Shown: positions 17,010 to 25,445 of the stretch, one piece after another | Layout of the letters: each line of letters starts with the position of its first letter | How positions within the stretch are numbered: the stretch's first letter is position 1 | NCBI GenBank assembly: GCA_964633465.1 | Contig: CAZWGB010000006.1 | Location: forward strand, 1 to 40,285 | Source: DTSX01 sp964633465 | GTDB taxonomy: Bacteria; Pseudomonadota; Gammaproteobacteria; Steroidobacterales; UBA11654 | Length of the DNA stretch: 40,285 nt | Reading direction: 5' to 3' | The notes under the pieces: model-generated | Database searches by the model: none | What the model was told of the DNA's origin: nothing | The model's input: only the letters and a program-made list of their open reading frames with translations | Position numbers and translations under genes: made by a program

Positions 17010-18320
17010 ATGAGAGGGATACATAAGAATTGTTCGAGGACTTTAAAATCAGGGCTATTATTAGCAATAGCCTTTGCTCCATTTTTTCTTCAAGCAACAA
17101 CCCTGATCCACGCTGGAAAATTGATTGACGGCAAGTCAGATCAAGCTCAGACAAAAATGACTATTGTGATTAATGATAATCTTATTACAGATGTTATTAA
17201 GGGTTATAAAAACCCTAAAGACGATGAGACCTACCTAGATCTGAAGGGCTACACAGTTCTTCCAGGGCTCATGGATATGCACGTTCACTTCGGTGGTGAA
17301 TATCAATCAAAAGCAGAGAGACCCTCTAAAGTTGAAAAGGAGATGGAGGCTATTCTTGCGACTCAAGACGCATACGTTACTTTTTTTGCTGGCTTCACAA
17401 CTGTGAGACAAGTCGGCGATAGTGGAATGGTTGCTATTAGTCTCAGAGATGCCATCAACCAAGGTAAGGTTGTTGGCCCGAGAATTTTCACCTCTGGCAA
17501 GAGCTTAGCAACAACAGGGGGCCATGCAGACCCCACCAACGGTAGGGCTGTCGGTAAGTATGACTATCCATTACCAGAAGATGGCGTTGTCAACGGTCCT
17601 TATGAAGTTTATACAGCGGTAAGACAAAGATATAAAGATGGGGCTGATGGCATAAAAATCACAGTTACTGGCGGCGTTTTAAGTGAAGCTAAATCAGGCA
17701 GTAATCCACAATTTACTCAAGAAGAAGTTAATGCCGTTGTCAATGCCGCTAAAGACTATGGAATGTGGGTAGCAGTTCATGCCCATGGAGCGGAAGGAAT
17801 GAAACGTGCTATTCGAGCTGGAGTTGATTCTATTGAACATGGGACCTTCATGGACGAAGAAGCCATGGAACTCATGATTGAAAACGGCACTTATTATGTT
17901 CCAACAATATCTGCCGGAGAGTTTGTTGCTGCAAAATCTAAAATAGATAATTACTTTCCAGAAATAGTCAGACCCAAAGCAGCCAGTGTCGGCCCTCAAA
18001 TAGCAGATACTTTCTCCAAAGCCTATAAAAAAGGAGTCAAGATAGCTTTTGGGACTGACGCAGGTGTTCAACCTCACGGAACAAATTGGGAAGAATTTGT
18101 CTTCATGGTTAAGAATGGAATGTCTGAAATGGCAGCCATTCAAGCTGCCACAATGGAAACAGCAAAGCTGCTAACAATTGATGACACCTTAGGATCCATA
18201 GAAGAAAGTAAAATTGCTGACATCATCGCAATCAAGGGCGATCCTTTGGAAGATATTAGTTTGCTTAAAAGTATTGCTTTGGTGATGAAAGATGGAAAAG
18301 TATACAAACAGACAAATTAG
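17010..18320 (+). CDS. Exported metal-dependent amidohydrolase (imidazolonepropionase/prolidase-like, COG1228)
   Basis: A 436-aa amidohydrolase with an AGGAGA ribosome binding site and a signal peptide ending near FLQATTL. The binuclear metal site is complete: His91 and His93 (DMHVHFGG), Lys216 expected to be carbamylated (GIKITVTGG), His257 (VAVHAHG), His277 (IEHGTF) and Asp350 (AFGTDAG). Paralogues in marine bacteria hydrolyse N-acylated amino acids or Xaa-Pro/Xaa-Arg dipeptides, and some cleave ring amides or organophosphates. A leader implies periplasmic action on scavenged peptides, which agrees with the M28 lipoprotein nearby. It is the first gene of a run into the UbiD-like gene (26-base gap). 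Confidence 0.9.
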   Translation: MRGIHKNCSRTLKSGLLLAIAFAPFFLQATTLIHAGKLIDGKSDQAQTKMTIVINDNLITDVIKGYKNPKDDETYLDLKGYTVLPGLMDMHVHFGGEYQSKAERPSKVEKEMEAILATQDAYVTFFAGFTTVRQVGDSGMVAISLRDAINQGKVVGPRIFTSGKSLATTGGHADPTNGRAVGKYDYPLPEDGVVNGPYEVYTAVRQRYKDGADGIKITVTGGVLSEAKSGSNPQFTQEEVNAVVNAAKDYGMWVAVHAHGAEGMKRAIRAGVDSIEHGTFMDEEAMELMIENGTYYVPTISAGEFVAAKSKIDNYFPEIVRPKAASVGPQIADTFSKAYKKGVKIAFGTDAGVQPHGTNWEEFVFMVKNGMSEMAAIQAATMETAKLLTIDDTLGSIEESKIADIIAIKGDPLEDISLLKSIALVMKDGKVYKQTN

Positions 18321-18346
18321 ACATCATAATTGGTTAAATTTTAGTA

Positions 18347-19822
18347 ATGATCGGGCCATTTGATTCATTAAGGGAATATGTAGGTGCCTTGGAGTCAAGA
18401 GATCTCCTAATTCGCATTCCTAAAATGGACCAGGACAGATACGAAGCGACAGGTTTCGCATACCAGCTGGTTAAAGAATTTAGCTATGATTTGGCGCCTG
18501 CGTTTTTAATTGAAAAAATAAAAATAAACAATCGGTGGATGGATGGACCCATACTGGGTAATCTTTTTGGAGGTTGGCATGCAGAAGCATTGATCTACGG
18601 TGTTGATGCTCTGGATCGGAATCAGCAGGCAGCCCGTCAAATGACTTTTCAGCATCTTACAAATCTTTTTAAAGGTAAAAATAGTTGGCCAACATTATCT
18701 CCGGTGGAAATTGACTCAGATCAAAGTCCTTGCAAAGAAAATGTTTTGCTTGGTAAAGAAGTCGACATTTTAAAGTTTCCTTGGTTGCAGACGAATCCTG
18801 CAGATGCAGGTAGCTATATCAATGCAGCAACCATTTTTATTGAAGACCCTGATTTGGGTCGAAATGTTGCTACCTATCGTTGTCAGGTCAAAAGTAAAGA
18901 CAAAATAGGAGTGAATACGGAAATCGGCCAGAATGCTTGGAATTTTCTAATGAAGATGCAAAAACAGGGAAAAAAGAAAGCAGCCATTGCCGTTGTAAAT
19001 GGTGTGGATCCTATTACCTTTACTTTGGGTGCCTCCAAATTAGCGAAATTAGGAGAAGATGAACTTGAGTACGTTGGTGGTCTAAGAGGGAAGCCTGTGG
19101 AGATGGTTAAATGTGAGACAAGTGAGATATTGGTACCAGCCCATTGTGAAATTGTACTCGAAGGCGAGATACCTTTGGGTGAAATGGAAGAAGAGGGACC
19201 TTATGGAGAGATGTACGGGTTTATGGGACTCAAAAAAAACCAGAATTTTTTCATGAACATTAACGCAGTTACCCATCGAAATAATCCTTGGATCGTCAAT
19301 TCGTTTGCCGGGGTAACCAAAATTTCCCCAAGTATTTTGCAAACTGTTATTAATTCCATAGATTATAAAGAAGCAATACCCAATCTCTTGGATATTTACC
19401 GTCCTGCAGAAAGCACCGGTGTGCTTCTAGCCAGTATTGATAAAAAACATGCAGGCGAAGGTATATCTGCTGGGAGAATACTGGCTGAAAAAGATTTTTT
19501 TGGTAAAGTGATTATCGTTGTAGATAAGGACGTTGATGTGCATGATAAAGCTGAAATTTTTCAAGCTTTAGGCACAAGATGGCAACCTTATCCTGCAGCA
19601 GAAATTGTTGAAGAGACCAAAGGGATGCCTTTAGACGCGAGTGCTCCGAAAAGGTTTTTTACCAGTAAAATAATCATTGATGCCACTCGGCAATTCTCTG
19701 ATGAAGGGGGTCCGACTATTTGGCCAGAAATTTCTAAAGTTATGCTGCAAGAACTTAGCCCAGATACTTTTGATCTGATTGAACAAAATTGGGAGAGTTA
19801 TTTTAGTGATTGGAAACCATAA
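18347..19822 (+). CDS. UbiD family prenylated-FMN-dependent decarboxylase
   Basis: A 491-aa protein of the UbiD family. Catalytic residues are present: Arg178 (ATYRCQV) and the E-x4-E pair Glu283/Glu288 (EGPYGEMYG), equal to Arg173/Glu277/Glu282 of fungal Fdc1. The prFMN-binding region is INAATIFIEDPDLGRNVATY; PAHCEIVLEGEIP and the C-terminal DDxxP-like helix also fit. These enzymes decarboxylate, or in reverse carboxylate, aromatic or alpha,beta-unsaturated acids. No flavin prenyltransferase (ubiX) lies in the window, so cofactor supply must come from elsewhere. It could be the ubiquinone-pathway UbiD, but divergence and the setting next to catabolic genes make another aromatic or acrylic acid equally possible. 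Its stop nearly abuts tadA. Confidence 0.88.
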   Translation: MIGPFDSLREYVGALESRDLLIRIPKMDQDRYEATGFAYQLVKEFSYDLAPAFLIEKIKINNRWMDGPILGNLFGGWHAEALIYGVDALDRNQQAARQMTFQHLTNLFKGKNSWPTLSPVEIDSDQSPCKENVLLGKEVDILKFPWLQTNPADAGSYINAATIFIEDPDLGRNVATYRCQVKSKDKIGVNTEIGQNAWNFLMKMQKQGKKKAAIAVVNGVDPITFTLGASKLAKLGEDELEYVGGLRGKPVEMVKCETSEILVPAHCEIVLEGEIPLGEMEEEGPYGEMYGFMGLKKNQNFFMNINAVTHRNNPWIVNSFAGVTKISPSILQTVINSIDYKEAIPNLLDIYRPAESTGVLLASIDKKHAGEGISAGRILAEKDFFGKVIIVVDKDVDVHDKAEIFQALGTRWQPYPAAEIVEETKGMPLDASAPKRFFTSKIIIDATRQFSDEGGPTIWPEISKVMLQELSPDTFDLIEQNWESYFSDWKP

Positions 19823-19823
19823 A

Positions 19824-20279
19824 GTGCCTCATTCAGATGAATACTTTATGGAACTTGCAATTGAACAAGCTGTTATTGGGCAAGCAAGGGGTGAAGTCCC
19901 AGTTGGCGCACTTTTTGTTGAGGAAGATGAAGTAGTGGTAGCTTCTGCTAATGCATCCATAGAACTCAGTGACCCAACCGCTCATGCTGAGGTCATGGTT
20001 ATGCGTAAGGCTGCTCAGTTAAAAGGAAATTATCGATTGGGAGGATCTGTGTACGTAACACTTGAGCCATGTCTTATGTGCTTGGGCGCAATGATACACG
20101 CCAGAGTTGAGAGATTAGTTTTTGGTACTCACGACATTGTTTCTGGAGCGGCTGTGTCGGTTTACAACTTAGCACAGTCTCCTCACCAGAATCACCGTAT
20201 TAAAGTGGTAGAAGGTGTTTTGGAAAGAAAATGCCAAACAATCCTCAAAGAATTTTTTCTATCTAAACGACAACAGTAA
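19824..20279 (+). CDS. tadA: tRNA-specific adenosine deaminase
   Basis: The protein makes inosine at wobble position 34 of tRNA-Arg(ACG). The chosen start is GTG at 19824, one base after the UbiD stop; it gives VPHSDEYFMELAIEQA, which aligns with the E. coli N-terminus, and places the zinc ligands as His54, Cys83 and Cys86 with proton-shuttle Glu56, three or four residues off E. coli numbering. A TTG at 19779 would add residues inside the UbiD gene, and an ATG at 19848 would cut the first helix. The motifs DPTAHAEVMVM and TLEPCLMCLGAMIHARV are complete. Length is 151 aa. It converges on the iron-protein gene with 19 bases between stops. Confidence 0.92.
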   Translation: MPHSDEYFMELAIEQAVIGQARGEVPVGALFVEEDEVVVASANASIELSDPTAHAEVMVMRKAAQLKGNYRLGGSVYVTLEPCLMCLGAMIHARVERLVFGTHDIVSGAAVSVYNLAQSPHQNHRIKVVEGVLERKCQTILKEFFLSKRQQ

Positions 20280-20298
20280 TTGCTGTAAGGCAAAAAAC

Positions 20299-20859
20299 CT
20301 AGCGCCTAGTAGCCTTAGAAATTTTGGAAAAATTAAGATCATCAAAGGTAAAACTTCCACCTGGAGAGAGCGTTTCTCCCACTTGTTGACGCCAATCGTA
20401 ATGCATGCCTAATGAGCCATCTATTGGAGGTTCAATGATGAATTTCAGGGTGTACTTATCATCAATCTCGCCAGGTAGTTTAATATTTTGGGCGTAATGA
20501 AAACCATCTGATAGATTGAGATGCGGGACCAAATTCACTGTAGTTGAAGTGTTTGAGATTTCATTTTTAACAAGTACAGAAATTTTTAGATAAGCAACAT
20601 GGCCACCGGGAACAGAGCCTTTGGGAGCATTCTCCGACCAATTTGCCAACACTTCAAGATGCACATCTGTTTTATTTTCAGCAAGAAAAACAGCAGTGGG
20701 TGTAACGTCATCTTTTATTCCACATTCAAAAATTAAATGTACACCCGGACCAATGTCTGCTTCCCCAATGATCATTTCTGGTAGGGCAAACAAATTAAAT
20801 GGTATTAACCAACTGAAAAGTAATATTGTGTTTAAAATTTTTCTATTCACTCTTAGCAC
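20299..20859 (-). CDS. Periplasmic Tp34/P19-like iron-transport-associated protein
   Basis: A 186-aa protein starting at GTG (20859, or the GTG three codons on) with a signal peptide ending near FALPEM. The mature domain shows HLEVLANWSENAP, HVAYLKISVLVKN, VNLVPHLNLSDGFHYAQNIKL, YTLKFIIEPP and MHYDWRQQVGETL. These follow the order of the PF10634 family (Treponema Tp34, Campylobacter P19, FetP). P19-type proteins bind copper and iron through Met/His/Asp/Glu residues in an Ig-like fold and support ferrous iron uptake. It is the second gene of a minus-strand unit, eight bases after a 46-aa membrane protein, under a near-consensus Fur box. No FTR1/FetM permease is in the window. Family assignment is by pattern, so moderate. 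Confidence 0.65.
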   Translation of the reverse strand: MLRVNRKILNTILLFSWLIPFNLFALPEMIIGEADIGPGVHLIFECGIKDDVTPTAVFLAENKTDVHLEVLANWSENAPKGSVPGGHVAYLKISVLVKNEISNTSTTVNLVPHLNLSDGFHYAQNIKLPGEIDDKYTLKFIIEPPIDGSLGMHYDWRQQVGETLSPGGSFTFDDLNFSKISKATRR

Positions 20860-20867
20860 TTTGACTA

Positions 20868-21008
20868 TTATTTCGCTATATAAAAAATACCAATAAGAAT
20901 TAATATTGTTGAGATGGTACCTTTAATGATGAAAAATAAGACCGAACCTTTAACGGTGTAATTCAAAATCTTCAATTTGTCGTCTTTAAGTTTTTGTAAA
21001 AATCTCAC
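20868..21008 (-). CDS. 46-aa single-TM membrane protein in a Fur-controlled unit
   Basis: A short ORF starting at GTG, with GGAAG about 12 bases upstream; an in-frame TAG nearby upstream leaves no other AUG/GUG start. The product begins with a basic, polar stretch (RFLQKLKDDKLKILN) and ends in one hydrophobic segment broken by a Lys (GSVLFFIIKGTISTILILIG), then FYIAK. It should sit in the inner membrane with its N-terminus inside. It lies directly behind the Fur box/promoter at 21041-21069 and eight bases before the Tp34-like gene, so it should be the first gene of an iron-starvation unit. I do not recognise a family. It could be a small partner of a transporter; that is inference. Confidence 0.6.
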   Translation of the reverse strand: MRFLQKLKDDKLKILNYTVKGSVLFFIIKGTISTILILIGIFYIAK

Positions 21009-21040
21009 AATTATTTTGCTTCCAAGCTAAGTCAGTAAAT

Positions 21041-21069
21041 ATGATAATGATAATCATTCTCATTTCCAA
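21041..21069 (-). promoter_or_regulatory. Sigma-70 promoter of the iron unit
   Basis: Read on the minus strand, TTGGAA (21064-21069) and TATCAT (21041-21046) are separated by exactly 17 bases. Transcription would begin near 21034, about 25 bases before the GTG of the 46-aa protein. The Fur box covers the spacer and the -10 element. Confidence 0.65.
21043..21061. promoter_or_regulatory. Fur box
   Basis: GATAATGATAATCATTCTC matches the 19-base Fur consensus GATAATGATAATCATTATC at 18 of 19 positions. It overlaps the spacer and -10 of the minus-strand promoter, the normal place for iron-dependent repression. The plus-strand DUF1820 gene begins 118 bases away; its likely -10 at 21134 is too far for direct occlusion, so the minus-strand unit is the main target. 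Confidence 0.85.
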
Positions 21070-21133
21070 CAATTATTTTCCCATCATCCTTGTGTTTGGA
21101 AAACAATAATACCAACCGGTAAAAGTTCTGAGT

Positions 21134-21139
21134 TATAAT
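21134..21139 (+). promoter_or_regulatory. Candidate -10 element for the DUF1820-purL unit
   Basis: A perfect TATAAT 39 bases before the DUF1820 ATG. No good -35 hexamer stands 16-18 bases upstream, so the promoter would be weak or activator-dependent. The gap 20860-21178 also holds the 46-aa ORF, the Fur box and its promoter; nothing else is seen there. Confidence 0.4.
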
Positions 21140-21178
21140 TCTCACAAAGTTTTTTGATTACACCACAATCCAGAATCC

Positions 21179-21514
21179 ATGCCTTCAAAAAAACTCTATA
21201 AAATTATATTTACAAATCAAGGCAAGATTTATGAAATCTATGCCAAGAATGTTAACAGCAGCAACATATTCGGCTTCATTGAAATAGAGAACCTTGTCTT
21301 TGGTGAGCGAACATCGATTGTTCTTGATCCCTCTGAGGAGAAAATTAAGACGGAATTTAGTGGAGTTACCAAAACCAACATTCCTATGCATTCAGTATTG
21401 AGAATTGACGAAGTCGATAAACAAGGCATCAGTAAAATCAGTCAAGCTGATGGAGACAATGTCACCCACTTGCCCGGCACTGTTTACTTGCCCAAAGATA
21501 AGCCCAAAGAATAG
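21179..21514 (+). CDS. DUF1820 family protein
   Basis: A 111-aa soluble protein. The sequence YKIIFTNQGKIYEIYAKNV...FGFIEIENLVFGE followed by VLDPSEEKIKTEFSGV and IPMHSVLRIDEV is the typical DUF1820 pattern, common in Gammaproteobacteria and of unknown function. The tail is polar (HLPGTVYLPKDKPKE). It is 25 bases upstream of purL in the same direction and likely cotranscribed. Its small beta-rich domain suggests RNA or protein binding, but no data are visible for that. Confidence 0.9.
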   Translation: MPSKKLYKIIFTNQGKIYEIYAKNVNSSNIFGFIEIENLVFGERTSIVLDPSEEKIKTEFSGVTKTNIPMHSVLRIDEVDKQGISKISQADGDNVTHLPGTVYLPKDKPKE

Positions 21515-21539
21515 TTGAAGCTAGTATGAAGGGCAAACT

Positions 21540-24500
21540 ATGATAGAAATAAAAGGCCCACCCTCACACTCGCCATTTAGACTGCAACAACTTCTCGAAG
21601 AATTAAGGAAACTTAATGATTCAATAGAGAACCTAGGCGCACGTTATACCCATTTTATTGACTCCACTAATCAACTGGACCAAAAAGAACTCGAGGTACT
21701 CAAGGTTCTTCTAACTTATGGTCCAGATTGGGACATGGGCCCAGAAGATGGGCAAAAGATCATTGTTATCCCAAGGTTTGGAACCATTTCACCTTGGTCA
21801 AGCAAGGCAACCGAGATTGCTAGATTATCTGGATTATCGACAATTCAGCGTATTGAAAGGGGGATTATTTATACCCTTGTTAACAGCGGTGGTCTAGAGA
21901 ATAAGGATTTGGAATCTCTATTTGGCAAACTCCATGATCGCATGACACAAACGGTGTTACTCCATGGCCAGGATGCTCAATTGTTGTTTCAGTCGCAAAC
22001 TCCTAAAGAGCTACGTACCATACCGGTTTTGTCTCAAGGATTGGAGGCGTTAGAACAGGCAAATGCTGAACTTGGTATGGCTTTATCTCAAAAGGAAATG
22101 GAGTATTTAATTGCGAATTTTGCGGCTCTAAAACGTGATCCCACCGATGCGGAATTGATGATGTTTGCCCAAGCCAATTCCGAGCATTGCCGACATAAAG
22201 TTTTCAATGCTGATTGGATCATTGATGGGATCAAACAAGAGCACACTCTGTTCGACATGATCAAGCACACTTACCAATCATTTCCCGAGGGTATTTTATC
22301 TGCTTACAAAGATAATGCTGCTGTTATGACTGGCGGAACCGGCAATTGGTTTATGCCGGATTCTGAAAAAAAATCCTATTCATTTTTCAAAGATAATATA
22401 CATTCGATGATGAAGGTAGAGACTCATAATCATCCCACAGCCATCTCGCCATTTCCCGGAGCTGCAACTGGATCGGGTGGTGAAATTAGGGATGAGACTG
22501 CTACCGGCAGAGGTGCTACTCCTAAGGCTGGCTTGACCGGCTTTGTTGTTTCACACCTTCAGATACCTGACTTTACCCAATCTTGGGAAAAGAGCATTGG
22601 CAGACCCGACCGGATAGCTTCCTCTCTGGAGATTATGATGGAAGGTCCGATTGGTGGAGCATCCTTTAATAATGAATTTGGTAGACCCAATATATTGGGT
22701 TTTTTTCGAACATTTGAAGACCAGAATCAACTTCATGAGAACTACGCCTGGGGATATCACAAACCAATAATGATTATTGGTGGTTTGGGCAATATTTCTG
22801 GTTCATCAGTGGATAAATGTGATACTGAGGATGAGTCTCTTTTGATTGTTTTGGGAGGTCCTGCCATGTTGATTGGTTTAGGTGGAGGTTCGGCTTCTTC
22901 CCTCTCATCCGGCATGAGCACAGAAGATTTGGATTATGCTTCTGTACAGCGTGGCAACGCAGAACTAGAGAGAAGAGCTCAGGAAGTAATTAACCAGTGT
23001 TTTGCCATGTCCATCGATGAATCTTCTGATGGGAATCCAATACTTTTGATCCACGACGTAGGAGCTGGAGGTTTATCCAATGCCATCCCTGAAGTAGTGG
23101 ATCACAGCCAAATGGGTGCAGATCTAGAATTGAGAAGCATTCCTAATGCAGAACCGGGCATGACACCATTGGAGATATGGTGCAATGAAGCCCAAGAACG
23201 CTATGTTCTGGCAATTCATGCTAGGCATCTGACTCTATTCGATCGTATTTGTAAACGTGAAAGATGTCCATATGCAGTTGTTGGCGCAATCAAAGAACAC
23301 GGCAATCTTAAATTGCATGATGATCATTATGGTAACAACCCTATAGATATGCCCATGGAGGTTCTTTTTGGCAATCCTCCCAAAACAAAGATCGATATAA
23401 ATAGGAGTAAAGTGCAGATCGAAAAGGGAGATTTGGACTTTATAAGTATTGAGCAGGCTTGTGAGTATATTCTTCGTTTTCCAACCGTTTCCGATAAAAC
23501 TTTTCTCATTCATATTGGCGACAGGACTGTAGGAGGTTTGGTCTCACAGGATCAGTTCGTTGGACCTTGGCAGATTCCGGTCAGTGATGTTGGGGTGACA
23601 ATTAAAGACCATAGTTCTTTCCGAGGTGAAGCCATGGCAATTGGTGAGCGGACACCGGTTGCAACTTTAAATCCTTCGGCTTCTGGTCGATTGGCTGTTG
23701 GAGAAGCCATTACCAATATCTTGTCTGCTTCCATTGAAAAGATGAGTGATATCAAATTCTCAGCAAATTGGATGTCGTCCATCGAAACGGATTCACAAAA
23801 ACAGGCATTGTATGAAACAGTCAAAGCAGTCACTTTGGATCTCTGTAGTAAGTTGGGTCTCGTCATACCAGTCGGGAAAGATTCACTTTCAATGCAAACA
23901 ACATGGGAACAGGAAGGTGCTTCAAAAAAAGTGACAGCACCCTTGTCTCTGGTGATATCCGCTTTTGCTCCTGTGCTTGATGTAAGAACTACCATCACAC
24001 CAGAATTGCAAAAAACAAAAGGCTCCAAGTTATTGCTGATCGATTTAGGACGTGGTAGAGATAGATTGGGTGGCTCATGCTTATCTCAGGTTTTCAATGT
24101 TGCGGCAGGTGAGCCAGCTGACTTAGATGATCCAGATTTACTCGCAAACTTTTTTTCTGCAGTCACAACATTAAAACAACATCAGAAAATTTTGGCTTAT
24201 CACGATCGATCCGATGGTGGATTATTTGCAACATTATGTGAAATGTCCTTTGCTGGAAAAATGGGTCTGACAATTAATCTTAATACTGCATCTAAGACCG
24301 AAACCATCGCTGCCTTGTTTAATGAGGAATTGGGCGCTGTTATTCAAGTTGATGCTGCAGAATGTTATGAAGTATTTAAGATATTTGAGGATTTTGAATT
24401 GAATGAATTTGTTTCAGTGGTAGCAGATGTTACTGAGAAAGATGAAATAGTGATCAATTCAAAATACGGTGATACACAAACATTCAGCTTATTTGATCTG

Positions 24501-25445
24501 CAACGTATGTGGTCTGAACTATCCTTTAAAATGCAGTCTCTAAGGGACAATCCAGTGACTGCAAGAGAGGGTTTTGAAGCTTTACTTGATGCAACAGACC
24601 CAGGCATTGAGCCTGTAGTTAGTTTTGATATGTCTAATCTTTGTAAATCTAAAGTTCAGAAAAGCGAAAAAAGACCAAAGGTGGCAATACTTCGTGACCA
24701 AGGTGTGAATAGTCATATTGAGATGGCAGCAGCCTTTGATGTGGCAGGATTTGAAGCTCATGATGTTCATATGACTGATGTTCTTGATGCCAATCACAGT
24801 TTGGATGATTTTGTTGGTTTGGTTGCTTGTGGCGGTTTTTCCTATGGAGATGTTTTAGGTGCAGGGGGCGGTTGGGCAAAAACAATCCTCTTCCATTCAA
24901 GAGCAAGAAAAGAATTCGAATTATTTTTTTCCCGAGAAGATACATTTGCTCTTGGCGTCTGCAATGGTTGTCAAATGTTCTCTCAGTTAAGAGACATTAT
25001 TCCAGGCACCAAACACTGGCCACAATTTGTTACCAATCTTTCAGAACAATTTGAGGCAAGATTAAATGTTGTTGAAATCCTCAAAAGTCAGTCACTCTTT
25101 TTTACCGATATGGAGAATAGTTTTTTACCTATTGTTACCTCCCATGGTGAAGGTAGGGTTCAATTCTATGATCATGCAGATCATCTTGCTTTGAGTGAGA
25201 ATCAACAAACTTGTATCCGATATGTTGATAATTTCAAAAATCCAGCCTCTCTCTATCCAGCAAATCCGAATGGTTCTGAAGGAGGTTTAGCCGGTCTTTG
25301 TTCTGTTGATGGAAGAGTGAGCATCATTATGCCTCATCCAGAAAGAGTGTTACGCTCGATTCAACACTCTTGGTGTCCACGTGAATGGAGTGGATATGCA
25401 CCTTGGTTGAGGATGTTTCAAAATGCGAGGGATTGGATTGGTTGA
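21540..25445 (+). CDS. purL: Phosphoribosylformylglycinamidine synthase
   Basis: A 1301-aa fused enzyme of purine synthesis that converts FGAR plus glutamine and ATP to FGAM; length matches E. coli PurL. The N-terminal PurS-like domain comes first, then two AIRS-like halves. Key motifs include ANSEHCRHKVFNADW, ETHNHPTAISPFPGAATGSGGEIRDE, GVGAGG-type loops, and GLVIPVGKDSLSMQT in the second half. The C-terminal glutaminase has nucleophile Cys1141 (GVCNGCQMF), His1266 and Glu1268 (MPHPERVLR). AAGGGC six bases upstream is the ribosome binding site. It follows DUF1820 and overlaps the next gene by 23 bases. Intact with no missing catalytic residue seen. Confidence 0.98.
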   Translation: MIEIKGPPSHSPFRLQQLLEELRKLNDSIENLGARYTHFIDSTNQLDQKELEVLKVLLTYGPDWDMGPEDGQKIIVIPRFGTISPWSSKATEIARLSGLSTIQRIERGIIYTLVNSGGLENKDLESLFGKLHDRMTQTVLLHGQDAQLLFQSQTPKELRTIPVLSQGLEALEQANAELGMALSQKEMEYLIANFAALKRDPTDAELMMFAQANSEHCRHKVFNADWIIDGIKQEHTLFDMIKHTYQSFPEGILSAYKDNAAVMTGGTGNWFMPDSEKKSYSFFKDNIHSMMKVETHNHPTAISPFPGAATGSGGEIRDETATGRGATPKAGLTGFVVSHLQIPDFTQSWEKSIGRPDRIASSLEIMMEGPIGGASFNNEFGRPNILGFFRTFEDQNQLHENYAWGYHKPIMIIGGLGNISGSSVDKCDTEDESLLIVLGGPAMLIGLGGGSASSLSSGMSTEDLDYASVQRGNAELERRAQEVINQCFAMSIDESSDGNPILLIHDVGAGGLSNAIPEVVDHSQMGADLELRSIPNAEPGMTPLEIWCNEAQERYVLAIHARHLTLFDRICKRERCPYAVVGAIKEHGNLKLHDDHYGNNPIDMPMEVLFGNPPKTKIDINRSKVQIEKGDLDFISIEQACEYILRFPTVSDKTFLIHIGDRTVGGLVSQDQFVGPWQIPVSDVGVTIKDHSSFRGEAMAIGERTPVATLNPSASGRLAVGEAITNILSASIEKMSDIKFSANWMSSIETDSQKQALYETVKAVTLDLCSKLGLVIPVGKDSLSMQTTWEQEGASKKVTAPLSLVISAFAPVLDVRTTITPELQKTKGSKLLLIDLGRGRDRLGGSCLSQVFNVAAGEPADLDDPDLLANFFSAVTTLKQHQKILAYHDRSDGGLFATLCEMSFAGKMGLTINLNTASKTETIAALFNEELGAVIQVDAAECYEVFKIFEDFELNEFVSVVADVTEKDEIVINSKYGDTQTFSLFDLQRMWSELSFKMQSLRDNPVTAREGFEALLDATDPGIEPVVSFDMSNLCKSKVQKSEKRPKVAILRDQGVNSHIEMAAAFDVAGFEAHDVHMTDVLDANHSLDDFVGLVACGGFSYGDVLGAGGGWAKTILFHSRARKEFELFFSREDTFALGVCNGCQMFSQLRDIIPGTKHWPQFVTNLSEQFEARLNVVEILKSQSLFFTDMENSFLPIVTSHGEGRVQFYDHADHLALSENQQTCIRYVDNFKNPASLYPANPNGSEGGLAGLCSVDGRVSIIMPHPERVLRSIQHSWCPREWSGYAPWLRMFQNARDWIG

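Noticed and set aside
17694..18143. 149-aa open frame antisense to the amidohydrolase
   Set aside because: Covers the catalytic region of a gene with intact motifs; Cys/Phe/Ser-rich composition is typical of an antisense shadow.
20280..20330. Bidirectional terminator between tadA and the Tp34-like gene (TAAGGC ... GCCTTA)
   Set aside because: The arms are only six bases, the second lies within the coding end of the minus-strand gene and neither side has a clear U-run.
20983..21057. Alternative minus-strand ORF beginning with ATG inside the Fur box
   Set aside because: It runs only about 23 codons in a different frame, starts inside the operator and promoter, and has no ribosome binding site; the GTG-started 46-aa frame is better supported.
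23552..24028. 158-aa open frame antisense to purL
   Set aside because: Lies wholly inside the strongly conserved purL reading frame, has no recognisable motif and no ribosome binding site; a shadow frame.
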